From CAYSPU01 sp964432995 (GTDB lineage Bacteria > Verrucomicrobiota > Verrucomicrobiia > Limisphaerales > JAHDYP01): a DNA stretch of 37,481 nucleotides. This document shows positions 1-9,117 of the stretch, in pieces; position 1 is the stretch's first letter; each line of letters begins with the position of its first letter. The DNA lies in NCBI GenBank assembly GCA_964432995.1, contig CAYSPU010000016.1, positions 1 through 37,481 on the forward strand. The letters run 5' to 3'. The notes below the pieces were generated by a model that was not told the origin of the DNA, did no database searches, and saw only the letters and a program-made list of their open reading frames with translations. The position numbers and the translations under genes are program-made.

Positions 1-480
1 AGTCCCGGGAAACCTCTGGATCAGCCATAAATCAGGCCCCGTCATTCCACGCGCGATTGGTACGCGGCAGACGCGGAGCTTCCCCCTTCTGCCGCGTCCG
101 CGTCAAACGCGGCACCTGCGTGTGCTTCAGCGACGGCGCGGTGCGTGGCCGCGCGTGCGCGCCTGGAGACGCTCACCGAGGAAGGCACCGAAGAGCGAGA
201 TCATGATGCCCATGAGCCCGAGCACGCCGGACTCGAGCCCGCTCGGCGCGAGCCCCTCGGGCGCCTGATGGCAGTTCCCACGTGATTGAGAGCCCGCCGT
301 GCCGCTCGTGAGCTTGGGCACCCCGAGCCCGTCCGCAGCTCTCACCATCCTGAAGGACGACTTGCCGCTTCATTGCCATGTCATGCACAATCCAGGTCGT
401 TCTGAGGCTCCGTCCGTAGACCTTGAGCGGTTCACGAATGAGCGCATCACAGGACTCCCGGAGCCGTCAAACTTCGGGAG

Positions 481-501
481 TCCCCCAGCACCGCTGGGGG
501 A
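481..501. repeat. Perfect 9-bp stem hairpin
   Basis: TCCCCCAGC and GCTGGGGGA pair perfectly around a 3-nt loop (ACC). It is not followed by a T-run on either strand, so a classical intrinsic terminator is doubtful. It more likely belongs to the dispersed structured repeats of this genome. Confidence 0.6.
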
Positions 502-520
502 TTGATTCGCCTTTAATGCT

Positions 521-594
521 CCCCACCCGCGTCCGCCAGTTGCCGGCAGCGGTGCACGCCCTTTGCGGACGCCCGAGTCGGGCGTCCCCACCTC
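521..594 (-). repeat. Dispersed repeat family R1, copy 1
   Basis: Read on the minus strand it starts GAGGTGGGGACGCCC, carries an imperfect version of the palindrome GACGCCCGgctCGGGCGTC, then GCAAAGGGC, and ends near GGCAACTGGCGGACGCG. The same order of blocks recurs at 13738-13819, 17574-17660 and 21063-21119. No coding function is suggested. Confidence 0.75.
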
Positions 595-678
595 ATGCTT
601 CACGGTTCCCGGCTTCCGACGCTGGGCACGAAGTTGCCAGACCCGCAGAGGACGTGCATCATATCGCCTCCGAAGGCC

Positions 679-3600
679 ATGAGCATGCATCTGCCTCTAC
701 GTTACCGGGCGCGCCGTTTTCTATTGAGTCTGGCGCTGGGTCTGGGCGTCGCCCAGGCTTCTGCTGCGGAACCGGCCCTGCGCCTCAGTGTGTACGCCAC
801 CGCCGGTGACGTGCAGCGATATCTCGCCACCACCGAAAACCGCGGTCAGGTCGTCGCCCGTTGTCGGAGTCTGGAGGTCTCACGGGTGTTTCTCGAGGGC
901 CGGCGTGGCGATGAGTACGTGGCGCCCGGGGTGCTGGCCGAGGTGCGTGATTTCCTGGCGAAGAACGGTATTGCTAGCGCCGGCGGCATCGCCACAGTGC
1001 CCGGCGCCGGCTTTGGCACCCGCCAGAACGAGGGCCTCGGCTGGCTCAACTGGGAAGACGACAAGACACACCAGGATGTCGCCGGCTATTTCCGCGAGAA
1101 CGCCCCGGTGTTCTCCGAGTTGATCGTGGACGATTTCTACTGCACCGGAGACACCTCGCCGGCGTCGGAACAGGCCCGCGGCATGCGATCCTGGGGCGAC
1201 TACCGTCGCGATCGCCTGGTCGCGCTGGTAGAGCCGCTGCTGCTGCGACCGACGCGGGCGACCAGTCCCTCGACGCGCCTGATCATCAAGTTTCCGCAGT
1301 GGTACGACCGGTTTCATCTCTTCGGCTATGACCCGCCCCGGATGGCGGCGTTCTTCGACCAGGTCTGGGTGGGAACCGAGGTGCGCAATCCGCTGACCCG
1401 GCGCATGGGGTATGTCCAGCCGACCGAGGGCTACATGAACTTCCGGTGGATCGCGTCGATCGCGGGCGAGAAAGTGGTCGGCGCCTGGTTCGATCATATC
1501 GAGTGCAGCGCGCAGAACTTTGTGGATCAGGCCTACCTCAGCGTGCTGGCCGGGGCCCGGGAGCTGACGCTCTTTCGCCTGGGCGATCTCATGGAGAACC
1601 ATCCGGGGGATGCCCTGCTGGCGGAGCGGTTGCCGGAGTTGAAGGAGCTCGCCGCGCGGGTCCGGGGGCGGTCCCGACGGGGAATTGCCTTTTACAAGCC
1701 GCCGGCCAGCGATGCGGATGACAATCTGTATCTGGCCGATTACCTGGGAATGCTGGGCCTGCCCCTTCTCCCCGAGGCACAGTATCCGGAGACGGCAAAG
1801 GTCGCTGTGTTCCCCGCACAGGCGGCGGCCGACCGCGAGATCGTCGGGCGGATGCGCCAACACCTGCGCCGGGGCGCCACGCTCGTGGTCACTCCCGCGT
1901 TCCTCCGCCGCGTTGGTCCAGCGGCAGCCGAAATGGCGGGTGTCGACGTCAGTTCGCCGCCGGAGCCGGCGACGCTTTCATCCGTTGCCGTGGGCAGGCG
2001 GTTGGTTCCGCTCGAGGTGCCGTTGGACGTGGATGCGGGCGTGCGGGCTGGTGAGTGTCGCCTGCTCATCCAGGGGGCACGCGACGGTCGTCCCCTGCCC
2101 TGGTTGACCTCGAGGCGCTGGGGCGGCGGTCGCGTGCTGATGCTCAATGTCCGGACTTTCAACGAGCCGGACTTTCGCGACGCCCGGGAATGGTTGCTGG
2201 CGCCGAAAGCCCTCGGGTTGCCCGTCATGCCGCAGGTGCTCGCGGACTCTCTGCGCGCGCCCTTGCTGGATCCCCTGGGGGTGAAGTTCAGCGCGCCAGC
2301 GGGCGTCGCTCTCCATCTCATCGGCGAGGAGATGGTCCTGTACAGCTTCCTGGAGCATCCCGTCCGCGTAAGCCTGAACGGCAAGCGCCGCGAGTTTCGA
2401 GGTCTGTGGCCGGCACAGGCTCTGGCGGCGCGGGGGAAGCCATTCTCAATCCAGCAACGCCGCGGGGTGGACTGGTTGGTCGATCCCGCCGGCCAGCGCG
2501 CGTTCTCGTTGGGAGTCTGCTGTGTGGACCAGGGGATCGCCCGCGAGAAGTACCGCCCGGAGCGTCCCGGGTATGCCGCCTGGAAGCACTACCCGGATTC
2601 GCGTCGCTGGGCGGCGGACACCCTCAGTCGTCTGACGTCCTGGGGCTTCACCACGGTCGGGGGTTGGAGCGACTTCGCGGTGCTGCGGGAGTGCCGCGAC
2701 GTCCCGGTGCGGTTCACGCCAGTCCTGCACGCGGGATCGACGGCCGGTGCCCCCTGGTGGGACATGTGGGATCCGCAGATCATCGGCCGGATGGAGCAGG
2801 TGGCGCGGGACCAGATTCTGGCCGTGCGCGACGATCCGCGGCTGCTCGGCTATTATAGCGATAACGAGATGGGCTGGTGGAACGCCGCCCTGGTTCGGCT
2901 GACGCTGGAACAGGCCCCAACGAGCGGGCAGCGACGCCGCCTGCTGGCACTGTTGCGGGAGACCTATCACGACGACTGGGCGGCGTTGCAGCGGGACTTC
3001 GAGGTGGACGGCGCCCGGAGTTTCGAGGAACTGGATCAGAGAGGCCGGCTCTATCTCCGTGGAGGCGGCGAGGGCATCCGGACGATGCGCCGGTTTCTTG
3101 GCTTGATGGCGGAGCGGTACTACTCGCTGGTGCGGGGGATTATTCGCAAGTACGACGGCCGGGCGCTGATCCTGGGAGACCGCTATCAGTCGTTCTATTA
3201 TCCCGAGGTGGCGCGCGCGGCGGCGGGCCACGTGGACGCCATTTCCTGCAATCTCAACGCAGGCTGGAACGACGGGAGTCTCGCCCGCTTCCAGCTCGAT
3301 ACCCTGCATGCCCTGGCCGGAAGACCGGTGTTCGTGAGCGAATTCTACCTGGCCGCCCGGGAGAACGGCAGCGGCAACCAGAACGGCCCGGGCTTTCCCG
3401 TCGTCGATACGCAAGCGGAACGCGTGGCCGGCTTTCGCCGTACCCTCGAGAGCCTGCTGCACCTTCCCTACGTCGTCGGCGCCGACTGGTTCCAATACTA
3501 TGACGAGCCCACTTTCGGCCGTGCAGACGGCGAGAACTTCAGCTTCGGCCTGGTCGACATCCACAATCGACCCTATGAGCAACTGGTGCTGGCGGCAGCC

Positions 3601-4161
3601 GCGCTGGACGGCACCGCGCAGAAGCGTCGGGGTCAAGCTCTCCGTCCCGACGCGGCAGACGGCGTGCCCCCGGCTCCGGCGGATCCGCTGGCGGAATTCG
3701 AGCCGTGGTTGGCCCTGAAGCGCTGGGATCGGGAGCGCGGCTACGTCAAGCCCGCCTCCGCGTTCCCCATGGCGGACCTGTATCTGTGCTGGAGTCCGGG
3801 AGCACTGTACCTCGGGGTGTATGCGCAGGATGTCGTGGAACCGGCGTTCTACCGCGACAACCGGGTGCCGGAAGAGGATCGAGCCGCATGGACCGTCTGG
3901 GCAGGTGACACCCGGCGGGAGATTTGCGCTCGAGTTGGCGCCGGCGCTGCAGCCACCGTTCACGGACCAGCCGCGCGCGTGGTCCGTCTCTCCGGCCTGG
4001 AACTGAACACCCGCTGCGTCGCGGCGATGGAGCTGGCGCCTTCCCTTTTCGGGCACGGGCGGTTCCAGGCCGGTGATCGGGTCCAACTGGCTTCGGCGTT
4101 CAGGGGGCATTGCCGGGCGTATGGGACCGAGTGGAAGGGAACGTTCACCCTGCGGAAGTAA
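679..4161 (+). CDS. Secreted glycoside hydrolase, GH-A clan (beta-galactosidase/agarase-like), with C-terminal CBM9-like domain
   Basis: An 1160-residue protein with an N-terminal signal peptide (basic start, then LLSLALGLG, cleavage near AQASA), so it acts outside the cytoplasm. Residues about 35-330 look like a barrel-like or accessory domain, about 340-520 like a GATase-like beta-galactosidase middle domain, and about 600-960 like a GH-A TIM barrel. That barrel has a GYYSDNEMGWW motif (E730, candidate acid/base) and VFVSEFY (E888, candidate nucleophile), as in GH42/agarase-type enzymes. The C-terminal 130 residues (ADLYLCWSPGALYLGVYAQD) resemble the CBM9/DOMON-like fold. The ATG at 679 was chosen, but the ATG at 685 has better spacing from GAAGG (672-676). 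The substrate cannot be read from sequence. It stands alone and converges with the next genes. Confidence 0.75.
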   Translation: MSMHLPLRYRARRFLLSLALGLGVAQASAAEPALRLSVYATAGDVQRYLATTENRGQVVARCRSLEVSRVFLEGRRGDEYVAPGVLAEVRDFLAKNGIASAGGIATVPGAGFGTRQNEGLGWLNWEDDKTHQDVAGYFRENAPVFSELIVDDFYCTGDTSPASEQARGMRSWGDYRRDRLVALVEPLLLRPTRATSPSTRLIIKFPQWYDRFHLFGYDPPRMAAFFDQVWVGTEVRNPLTRRMGYVQPTEGYMNFRWIASIAGEKVVGAWFDHIECSAQNFVDQAYLSVLAGARELTLFRLGDLMENHPGDALLAERLPELKELAARVRGRSRRGIAFYKPPASDADDNLYLADYLGMLGLPLLPEAQYPETAKVAVFPAQAAADREIVGRMRQHLRRGATLVVTPAFLRRVGPAAAEMAGVDVSSPPEPATLSSVAVGRRLVPLEVPLDVDAGVRAGECRLLIQGARDGRPLPWLTSRRWGGGRVLMLNVRTFNEPDFRDAREWLLAPKALGLPVMPQVLADSLRAPLLDPLGVKFSAPAGVALHLIGEEMVLYSFLEHPVRVSLNGKRREFRGLWPAQALAARGKPFSIQQRRGVDWLVDPAGQRAFSLGVCCVDQGIAREKYRPERPGYAAWKHYPDSRRWAADTLSRLTSWGFTTVGGWSDFAVLRECRDVPVRFTPVLHAGSTAGAPWWDMWDPQIIGRMEQVARDQILAVRDDPRLLGYYSDNEMGWWNAALVRLTLEQAPTSGQRRRLLALLRETYHDDWAALQRDFEVDGARSFEELDQRGRLYLRGGGEGIRTMRRFLGLMAERYYSLVRGIIRKYDGRALILGDRYQSFYYPEVARAAAGHVDAISCNLNAGWNDGSLARFQLDTLHALAGRPVFVSEFYLAARENGSGNQNGPGFPVVDTQAERVAGFRRTLESLLHLPYVVGADWFQYYDEPTFGRADGENFSFGLVDIHNRPYEQLVLAAAALDGTAQKRRGQALRPDAADGVPPAPADPLAEFEPWLALKRWDRERGYVKPASAFPMADLYLCWSPGALYLGVYAQDVVEPAFYRDNRVPEEDRAAWTVWAGDTRREICARVGAGAAATVHGPAARVVRLSGLELNTRCVAAMELAPSLFGHGRFQAGDRVQLASAFRGHCRAYGTEWKGTFTLRK

Positions 4162-4197
4162 CGGAGGGCACGAGGGCAGGTCACGGTCTCCCCACCC

Positions 4198-5073
4198 TCA
4201 GGGAACGGCCTCGACCACGGCCTCCGCCCACTCGCGCAGGTCCCCATCTTCCCAGGCAACGTCGGCGACAATCACGCGAATGCCGGGGGCCGCTCCCGCG
4301 GCCGCCTGCACCGTCAAGGGGATCGAACCGTCCGCGTGCGGCGAGATGCGGACTGGCCCGGTCGTCGCAACGCGGACGCCCTCGGGGCAGCGGGCTGTCG
4401 TTCTGTAGGTTCGTTCGCGTGGCGAGTGGTTGGTGACACGCAGCAAGAGCTTCGCCGACTCGCCGGGGCGCATGGTTTGCCAATACGGATGCAGACCTGC
4501 CCAGCCCTCATCCAGGCCGAAGTCCGGGTCATCAATCAGATCGCCGCTGAAGGCCACGGTCTGTCCCCCAAGGCTCACGAGGTAGCTCACGGCGCCGCGG
4601 GTGTAACCAGGGGTGTCGATCACCCGGATGGACAGCCCCGACCACTCGATCGTTTCGCCCGGTTTGACGGCGCGGCTGACAGCAACCGGTGGCACCGGCA
4701 CCTTCGTTGACTGTTGCGCGTAGTCGTGGAAGCGCTTCTCCCGCATTTCCGCCCAGAACCTCTCCGGACGCGTGAGCGAATCGGTCTCCGCTTCCGGGGC
4801 TACGACCTTCACTCCCCGTTTGGCCAACTCGCGAGCCGGCCAGACCGCATCCCGGCGTGCGTGGGTGAGAAGCACCCAATCCGGCGTCAGTTGCTGATTC
4901 GAAGGATCCCCGTAGACGCAAAGGCACCGTCCGTCTCGCTCGAGGACTGCGCCGTTGACAGGGCCGGTGACGAAACGGAGGCCGGTGGGGAGCGGTTGGT
5001 CAGCTCGAACCACCGTGCCCGCGAGAAGAACGAGCGCGAGACTGAACCCTGGCAGCGGGATGCAGGTCTTCAT
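4198..5073 (-). CDS. Secreted metallo-beta-lactamase-fold-like protein with degenerate metal site, possibly internally deleted
   Basis: 291 residues with a signal peptide (LALVLLAGTVVRA). The middle has the metallo-beta-lactamase landmarks LLTHARRDA (usual HxHxDH), DTPGYTRGAVSYLV and VAFSGDLI. Two of the three motif-2 histidines are missing, so classical zinc hydrolysis is doubtful. Straight after GDLIDD the chain moves to DEGWAGLHPYWQTMRPGES and an Ig-like/NEW3-like domain (about 195-291). The usual distal MBL motifs are absent, which suggests an internal deletion joining the fold to a C-terminal domain of a longer ancestor. Its ATG overlaps the TGA of the upstream PQQ gene by one base (TGATG), indicating translational coupling. 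Confidence 0.6.
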   Translation of the reverse strand: MKTCIPLPGFSLALVLLAGTVVRADQPLPTGLRFVTGPVNGAVLERDGRCLCVYGDPSNQQLTPDWVLLTHARRDAVWPARELAKRGVKVVAPEAETDSLTRPERFWAEMREKRFHDYAQQSTKVPVPPVAVSRAVKPGETIEWSGLSIRVIDTPGYTRGAVSYLVSLGGQTVAFSGDLIDDPDFGLDEGWAGLHPYWQTMRPGESAKLLLRVTNHSPRERTYRTTARCPEGVRVATTGPVRISPHADGSIPLTVQAAAGAAPGIRVIVADVAWEDGDLREWAEAVVEAVP

Positions 5074-5435
5074 CAGACGGCGGCCGTAGATCCGGCGACG
5101 CTGGCGGCCTGTGCAGCGACGAGGCGACGCTGTTGCTCGGCCAGGAGCCCAGCCGTTACCGGCGGAGCTGATCCACCACTCAGCACGACCGCAGCCAGCC
5201 CGCGCCCGAACCCCTTCAGCTTGTTGTGCCAGAGGCCCTCGCCGCTGGCGGCGTCGAGGCAGAAGATCTCGCCGCTGGTGGTCGCGTAGAGGCGATCGCC
5301 GTCGAGTACTACGTTGACGAAGTCGCTCCCCATCAGGTGTGTGGCCCAGAGTTGAGTGCCGGTGGCGGCCTCGAGGGCGACCACGCTGCCCTTGATGCCC
5401 ACGAAGACGGATTTGGCTGGTGAAGTTGGTTTCAT
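5073..5435 (-). CDS. Small PQQ-like (BamB-type) beta-propeller repeat protein
   Basis: 120 residues from ATG at 5435. Two propeller strands-and-turns are visible: VFVGIKGSVVALEAATGTQLW and LYATTSGEIFCLDAASGEGLW. Both follow the pattern 'v.GsvyALdA.tGk.lW' typical of PQQ-like/quinoprotein repeats. The rest is an alanine-rich tail with QQRR. There is no signal peptide and far fewer blades than a full propeller (7-8), so it is either a truncated relic or a short family member. Longer in-frame upstream readings contain unrelated remnant sequence, so this start is preferred. It is co-transcribed with the MBL-like gene. Confidence 0.6.
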   Translation of the reverse strand: MKPTSPAKSVFVGIKGSVVALEAATGTQLWATHLMGSDFVNVVLDGDRLYATTSGEIFCLDAASGEGLWHNKLKGFGRGLAAVVLSGGSAPPVTAGLLAEQQRRLVAAQAASVAGSTAAV

Positions 5436-5501
5436 CGGAGTCGGGTTCTGGTGTGCGTAGCAGCGTAGCCGGTTTGGCGTCGCCGTTCCAGGGTTTCCGG
5501 G

Positions 5502-5630
5502 TGCAAAGCGGAACGTGATGTCGTAGATGACCTCGGCTTTGTGAAAGGAGTGGAGGGTTCGGTAGTCGCCGCGTGGGGAGATGATGCGTTCTTCCGGATG
5601 GGGCTGGAGAGGTGGCTGTGCCTCATGATT
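5502..5630 (-). pseudogene. Remnant of a four-helix-bundle (23S rRNA IVP/suffix-domain-like) protein
   Basis: Minus-strand residues encoded here read ERIISPRGDYRTLHSFHKAE followed by VIYDITFRFA. This matches, from memory, the N-terminus of four-helix-bundle suffix proteins, which begin with a 'P-x-G-x-Y-R-x-L-x-S-F-x-x-A-x-x-I-Y-D-x-T-x-x-F' pattern. The similarity stops abruptly after FRFA, and the rest of the bundle (Q-M-x-Q-A-A-R-S-G) is absent. No start codon with a ribosome binding site is in frame. I interpret it as a truncated gene fragment. Confidence 0.5.
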
Positions 5631-5794
5631 CGCATTCCTCCCATGATTCCTGTGCGTTCTCATTCTGTGACTCCTCCTTGGGCAAGAGCCTGCGACGATT
5701 CCGGGCGCAGCGCAAGCTCTCAAGCCAGCCAGGAAGGGACCGCAACACATCTCGGCCTTTCGGATGAACGCTGGCCAAGGTAGACTCCGACTTC

Positions 5795-7255
5795 ATGAAC
5801 GCGACCTCGGAAATGAGGGCGGCAGAAGTCGGGCGTCTGCGGAGGAAGGCCGCGCGCTTCCGCCTCGCAGTGGTTCTGCTCGGCTTCCGGTTCGTCTCCT
5901 CTCTTGACGCCGCCTCCGCTCCCCTGCCCTGCCGCATCGAAGTCGTAGAGCACGGTACGGGTTGGCCCGTGCCGTTGGTCGAACTGCGCACCACACACCA
6001 GGCCCGATTCATCACGGACAACTCCGGCTTGATTGCCTTCGACCTCCCGGAACTGATGGGGCGCGAAACCTGGTTCGATGTCATCGGCCATGGATACGAG
6101 GTCCCAAAGGACGGTTTCGGCATGCGTGGAGTGCGGCTGACTCCGGAGCCGGGAAAGACGCTGCGGATCGAAGTCCGACGCACGATCGTCGCCCGGCGCC
6201 TGGGGCGCATCACCGGTGGAGGCTTGTTCGCAGAAAGCCAGAAGCTCGGTGCCGCCGTGTCGCTGTCCGAAGCCGGCGTCCTGGGGTGCGACAGCGTGCA
6301 GAACGCGGTGCACCGTGGGCGGCTGTTCTGGTTGTGGGGGGATACGACTCTGGCGCGCTACCCGCTGGGGATTTTCGACGCCACGAGCGCCACCACGCCG
6401 GTGCAGCCGCTGAGAACCTTCCAACCTCCCGTGTCCTTCGAACTCGACTACTTCCGGGATGGCCGCGGCTTGCCCCGTGGTGTTGCCCGCATGCCGGGTG
6501 AGGGACCGACGTGGGTGACCGGCTATGTGAGCCTGCCGGACGCGTCGGGGAACTCGCACCTGGTCGGATCCTACGTAAAGATCAAGCCGCCGTTGGAGGC
6601 GTACGTTTGCGGCCTCTGCGTCTGGAATGACACAAGCTCGAACTTCGAACTGCTGCGCGTGCTTTGGACGAAGTCGAGTGCCGCGCCGAAGCCGCCGCCC
6701 TACCCGGAAGGCCACCCAGCGTTCTGGAAGGACGCCGCGGGGAAAGAGTGGGTGTTGTTTGGCAATCCGCTTCCCACATTGCGCTGTCCCGCGACATTCG
6801 AGGGCTGGCGGGAGCCATCCACGTGGGAAGCGCTGAAGCCGCAGGAGAATCTCCTCTCTGCCGCGGACGGCGCGGCGGTCAGACCGCACAGTGGGTCGAT
6901 TGCCTGGAATCCATGGCGCCAGCGGTGGGTGACCGTATTCATGCAGGCCTTCGGCCAACCGTCGGCATTTGGCGAGCTCTGGTACGCGGAAGCAGACACC
7001 CCAACCGGACCCTGGCGCCCCGCCGTGAAGATTCTGTCCCACGAGAACTACACGTTCTACAACCCGCGTCTGCATCCCGAGTTCACCCCGACGAACTCGC
7101 CGATCCTGATCTTCGAAGGCACCTACACCATGCAGTTTGCCAACAAACCGGCCCCAACGCCGCGCTACGACTACAACCAGGTGCTCTACCGGCTCGACCT
7201 GGACGACCCGGCGCTGCGACCGGCTCAGTCGTCTGGAGGAAGCTCCGCCAAGTGA
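5795..7255 (+). CDS. Secreted protein of unknown function, beta-propeller/glycosidase-like
   Basis: 486 residues. After a basic N-terminus (RLRRKAARFR) comes a hydrophobic export segment (LAVVLLGFRFVSSLDAASA). Residues about 45-140 look like a carboxypeptidase-regulatory-like beta domain (VPLVELRTTHQARFITDNSG). The remainder has repeated aromatic strands such as HRGRLFWLWGDTTLARYPLG, AFWKDAAGKEWVLFGNP and RWVTVFMQAFG, reminiscent of five-bladed propellers of GH43-type or DUF4185 proteins. I cannot identify catalytic acids. AAGGTAG sits about 13 nt before ATG 5795, and ATG 5813 is an alternative start. It is divergent from the PQQ operon. Confidence 0.55.
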   Translation: MNATSEMRAAEVGRLRRKAARFRLAVVLLGFRFVSSLDAASAPLPCRIEVVEHGTGWPVPLVELRTTHQARFITDNSGLIAFDLPELMGRETWFDVIGHGYEVPKDGFGMRGVRLTPEPGKTLRIEVRRTIVARRLGRITGGGLFAESQKLGAAVSLSEAGVLGCDSVQNAVHRGRLFWLWGDTTLARYPLGIFDATSATTPVQPLRTFQPPVSFELDYFRDGRGLPRGVARMPGEGPTWVTGYVSLPDASGNSHLVGSYVKIKPPLEAYVCGLCVWNDTSSNFELLRVLWTKSSAAPKPPPYPEGHPAFWKDAAGKEWVLFGNPLPTLRCPATFEGWREPSTWEALKPQENLLSAADGAAVRPHSGSIAWNPWRQRWVTVFMQAFGQPSAFGELWYAEADTPTGPWRPAVKILSHENYTFYNPRLHPEFTPTNSPILIFEGTYTMQFANKPAPTPRYDYNQVLYRLDLDDPALRPAQSSGGSSAK

Positions 7256-7315
7256 GGCCCGAACCGCGACCGGCGAAGTGCAACGTGACAATGGCCTACT
7301 TTGCCCAACTGGGAC

Positions 7316-7405
7316 GAACGTCGAACACTGAACATTGAACGTCGAACATCGAATGGAGGCTGTGCTTCAACGTTCGGAGTTCGATGTTGGACGTTGGATG
7401 TTCTG
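7316..7405. repeat. Degenerate short-unit repeat of GAACrTyGAA type
   Basis: Alternating direct and inverted copies of near-decamers (CGAACACTGAACATTGAACG, then CGAACATCGAATGG, then TTCGATGTTGGACGTTGGATG). The two halves are inverted relative to each other around 7360-7370, so the transcript could fold back. Six-frame translations give NIERRTSN-like peptides on both strands. From memory this motif is common in intergenic DNA of Verrucomicrobiota and several other phyla. Confidence 0.7.
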
Positions 7406-7441
7406 GACCGTACCGGAAGGGACGCGTCTCGGAACCGTGCG

Positions 7442-8764
7442 TCAGTAGAGAGTGAAGTTGAGGCCGGTGCCCAACGGCGAGGGAGGACTGGGTCGAAGGC
7501 CCCGTTCGTTGCGGTAGATGACAACCTCGGTCATCGAGCGCGTCGTCAGCAGCACGTCCGGGATGCCGTCGCCCGTAAAATCCCCGGTGAGCACCAGCCG
7601 TTCCTCGCCTTCGACATCATCCTTGGCGTCCATGGCGAGGGTCGCGACCCGTTGGCCGTCGCCGTCGTACAATGCCCGGGGCTGGGCAATCACGATCTCC
7701 GCCACGCCGTCGCCGGTCCAATCCAGCAGGGCATGGTGCCGGGCGTAGTCGGTCGTGATCCGGCTCAGCACCCGGCCGTCTTCATCAAACACCCAAACCG
7801 GCCCGTCGCCCCACGAGCGATGATCGATATCGACCGCGAACTGCAGACCGGGCACATCGGCGCGCATCCGGCCGACATCGACGGATTCGAAGTGTTGGCC
7901 GGTCACCTCCCAGATCGACTGGCCGTTGCCGTCGAGGATGGCCATACCGTTGGCGCCGCAGAAGGTCATGACGAAGCGGAAGTCGCCCGGTGTCCGGCCC
8001 GCACGAAGTAAGCGGAAACAATCGCAGTGACCACGGTTCTGATCGATGTTCCGCGACTGGAACACCCACCGCGTCGTACCATCCGCATTGAGCATCGCGT
8101 AGCCAGCCATGACCTCGTCGCGGCCGTCGCCGTCGAGGTCCACGGGCACGGGTTGGTGCGCCGTCCGATAGCCCCCCGGGTTCTCGACGGCCCACAATTG
8201 CCTCCCGTCGCGGTCAAAGGCCCAGATCTGCGTGTAGCGGGTCTTGACCAGAACGTCGGTCGGTCGGGGTTTGCCGGAGAGATTGGCGAAGACCAGGCAG
8301 TCGGTGGCGTTCTCGGGCAGAGGCCAGCGTCGTTTCTCCTTGCCGGAAGCCCCCTCCAGTTCGACCAGGTGACCCTTGGCACAGAGCACCACTTCGTTGC
8401 GGCCGTCGCCGTCCCAATCGTAGATCTGGCAGGCGACATCGTGGTGAAGTTGCCGGCGACCGACCGTCGGATCGCCCCATCGCCAGAGCACGCGCCCGTC
8501 CAGTCCTTGTGCGACCACTGCGCTCGTGAAGTGGACGTCGTTCTGGTCGACGTTGCGCGCACTGACGATTTCCACGGCACCGTCGCCGTCGAGGTCGCCG
8601 GCGACAATCCAGGCGCCGCTGTAAGCGGGATCGAGCGTGACGCGCCGCCAAGGCTGGACGGTGGCGACGTTGCTAGAGTCGGCAGTCTCCGCTGCCCATA
8701 AGGGTAAGCAGTCTAGGAACGCTACCGCACCGACGGCCAGCAGAAGAAGCAGAGGGTGCCGCAT
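7442..8764 (-). CDS. Secreted FG-GAP/VCBS-repeat protein (calcium-binding beta-propeller)
   Basis: 440 residues from ATG 8764 (a GTG at 8782 is alternative), starting with a clear signal peptide (MRHPLLLLLAVGAVAFLDCLPLWA). It carries at least five acidic calcium-loop repeats: DLDGDGAVEIV, DWDGDGRNEVV, DLDGDGRDEVM, DWTGDGVAEIV and DFTGDGIPDVL. They are spaced about 60-90 residues apart, as in integrin-like FG-GAP propellers and the propellers of PL11-type rhamnogalacturonan lyases. No lyase active-site residues could be assigned. The role is probably extracellular binding or carbohydrate-associated. It is monocistronic and followed by a repeat. Confidence 0.7.
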   Translation of the reverse strand: MRHPLLLLLAVGAVAFLDCLPLWAAETADSSNVATVQPWRRVTLDPAYSGAWIVAGDLDGDGAVEIVSARNVDQNDVHFTSAVVAQGLDGRVLWRWGDPTVGRRQLHHDVACQIYDWDGDGRNEVVLCAKGHLVELEGASGKEKRRWPLPENATDCLVFANLSGKPRPTDVLVKTRYTQIWAFDRDGRQLWAVENPGGYRTAHQPVPVDLDGDGRDEVMAGYAMLNADGTTRWVFQSRNIDQNRGHCDCFRLLRAGRTPGDFRFVMTFCGANGMAILDGNGQSIWEVTGQHFESVDVGRMRADVPGLQFAVDIDHRSWGDGPVWVFDEDGRVLSRITTDYARHHALLDWTGDGVAEIVIAQPRALYDGDGQRVATLAMDAKDDVEGEERLVLTGDFTGDGIPDVLLTTRSMTEVVIYRNERGLRPSPPSPLGTGLNFTLY

Positions 8765-8863
8765 GCCCAACGTGTACCTCACCGTATGGTTGTTGGCGAT
8801 GAGATCATGCGCCGTGAACTCACAGGAAACAGAACGTGCATCCCCTTTCGCTGCGAATGGTCA

Positions 8864-8969
8864 GGTAGGGCGACCTCTCCGAGGGCGCCAAAACAGTAGT
8901 CAACGGAGCGCATGCTTCCGGCGCGCCCGGAGGCCGGCTCGCGAGTCGTCCTCGGAGTCGCGCCCTACC
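8864..8969. repeat. Dispersed repeat family R2, copy 1
   Basis: An element with inverted ends: it begins GGTAGGGCGACCTC and ends CGCGCCCTACC. Inside are CTCTCCGAGGGCGCC and CTTCCGGCGCGCCCGGAGG. The same architecture occurs, reverse-complemented, at 13849-13930 and 17675-17752, and again at 28837-28965. The rest of 8765-9117 shows no gene. Confidence 0.75.
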
Positions 8970-9117
8970 GTTTGCGGTTTCCGGGCTGCCGATCTGCCTC
9001 CGTCCTGTTGATGTTACTGCCCTTATGGCCAGAACCAGCGACGAAAGACAACGGCAGCGGCAGTCGTCCCGAAGAGAAGATTTGCCAACGCTCGCCTTCG
9101 TGTAGGAACGTCACGGC

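Larger units (their letters stand above)
1..678. other. Intergenic region rich in repeats; no confident gene
   Basis: No convincing coding region is visible. A minus-strand reading around 127-348 encodes a short hydrophobic stretch followed by arginines, but it has no recognisable family and no good start, so I do not call it. The stretch contains a 21-nt perfect hairpin (481-501) and one copy of a dispersed repeat built on a GACGCCC palindrome (521-594). The promoter of the downstream glycosidase gene is presumably in the last 100 bases, but no clear -35/-10 pair is seen. Confidence 0.5.

Noticed and set aside
127..348. Short minus-strand reading with a hydrophobic stretch and arginine-rich end, resembling a sorting tail
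   Set aside because: No family match, no ribosome binding site, surroundings are repeat-like; the resemblance to a sorting signal is too weak.
481..501. Intrinsic terminator
   Set aside because: Strong stem but no T-run on either side and no gene ending there.
7316..7405. Protein-coding NIERRTSN-type peptides
   Set aside because: Both strands give the same kind of peptide because of palindromic short words; this is repeat DNA.
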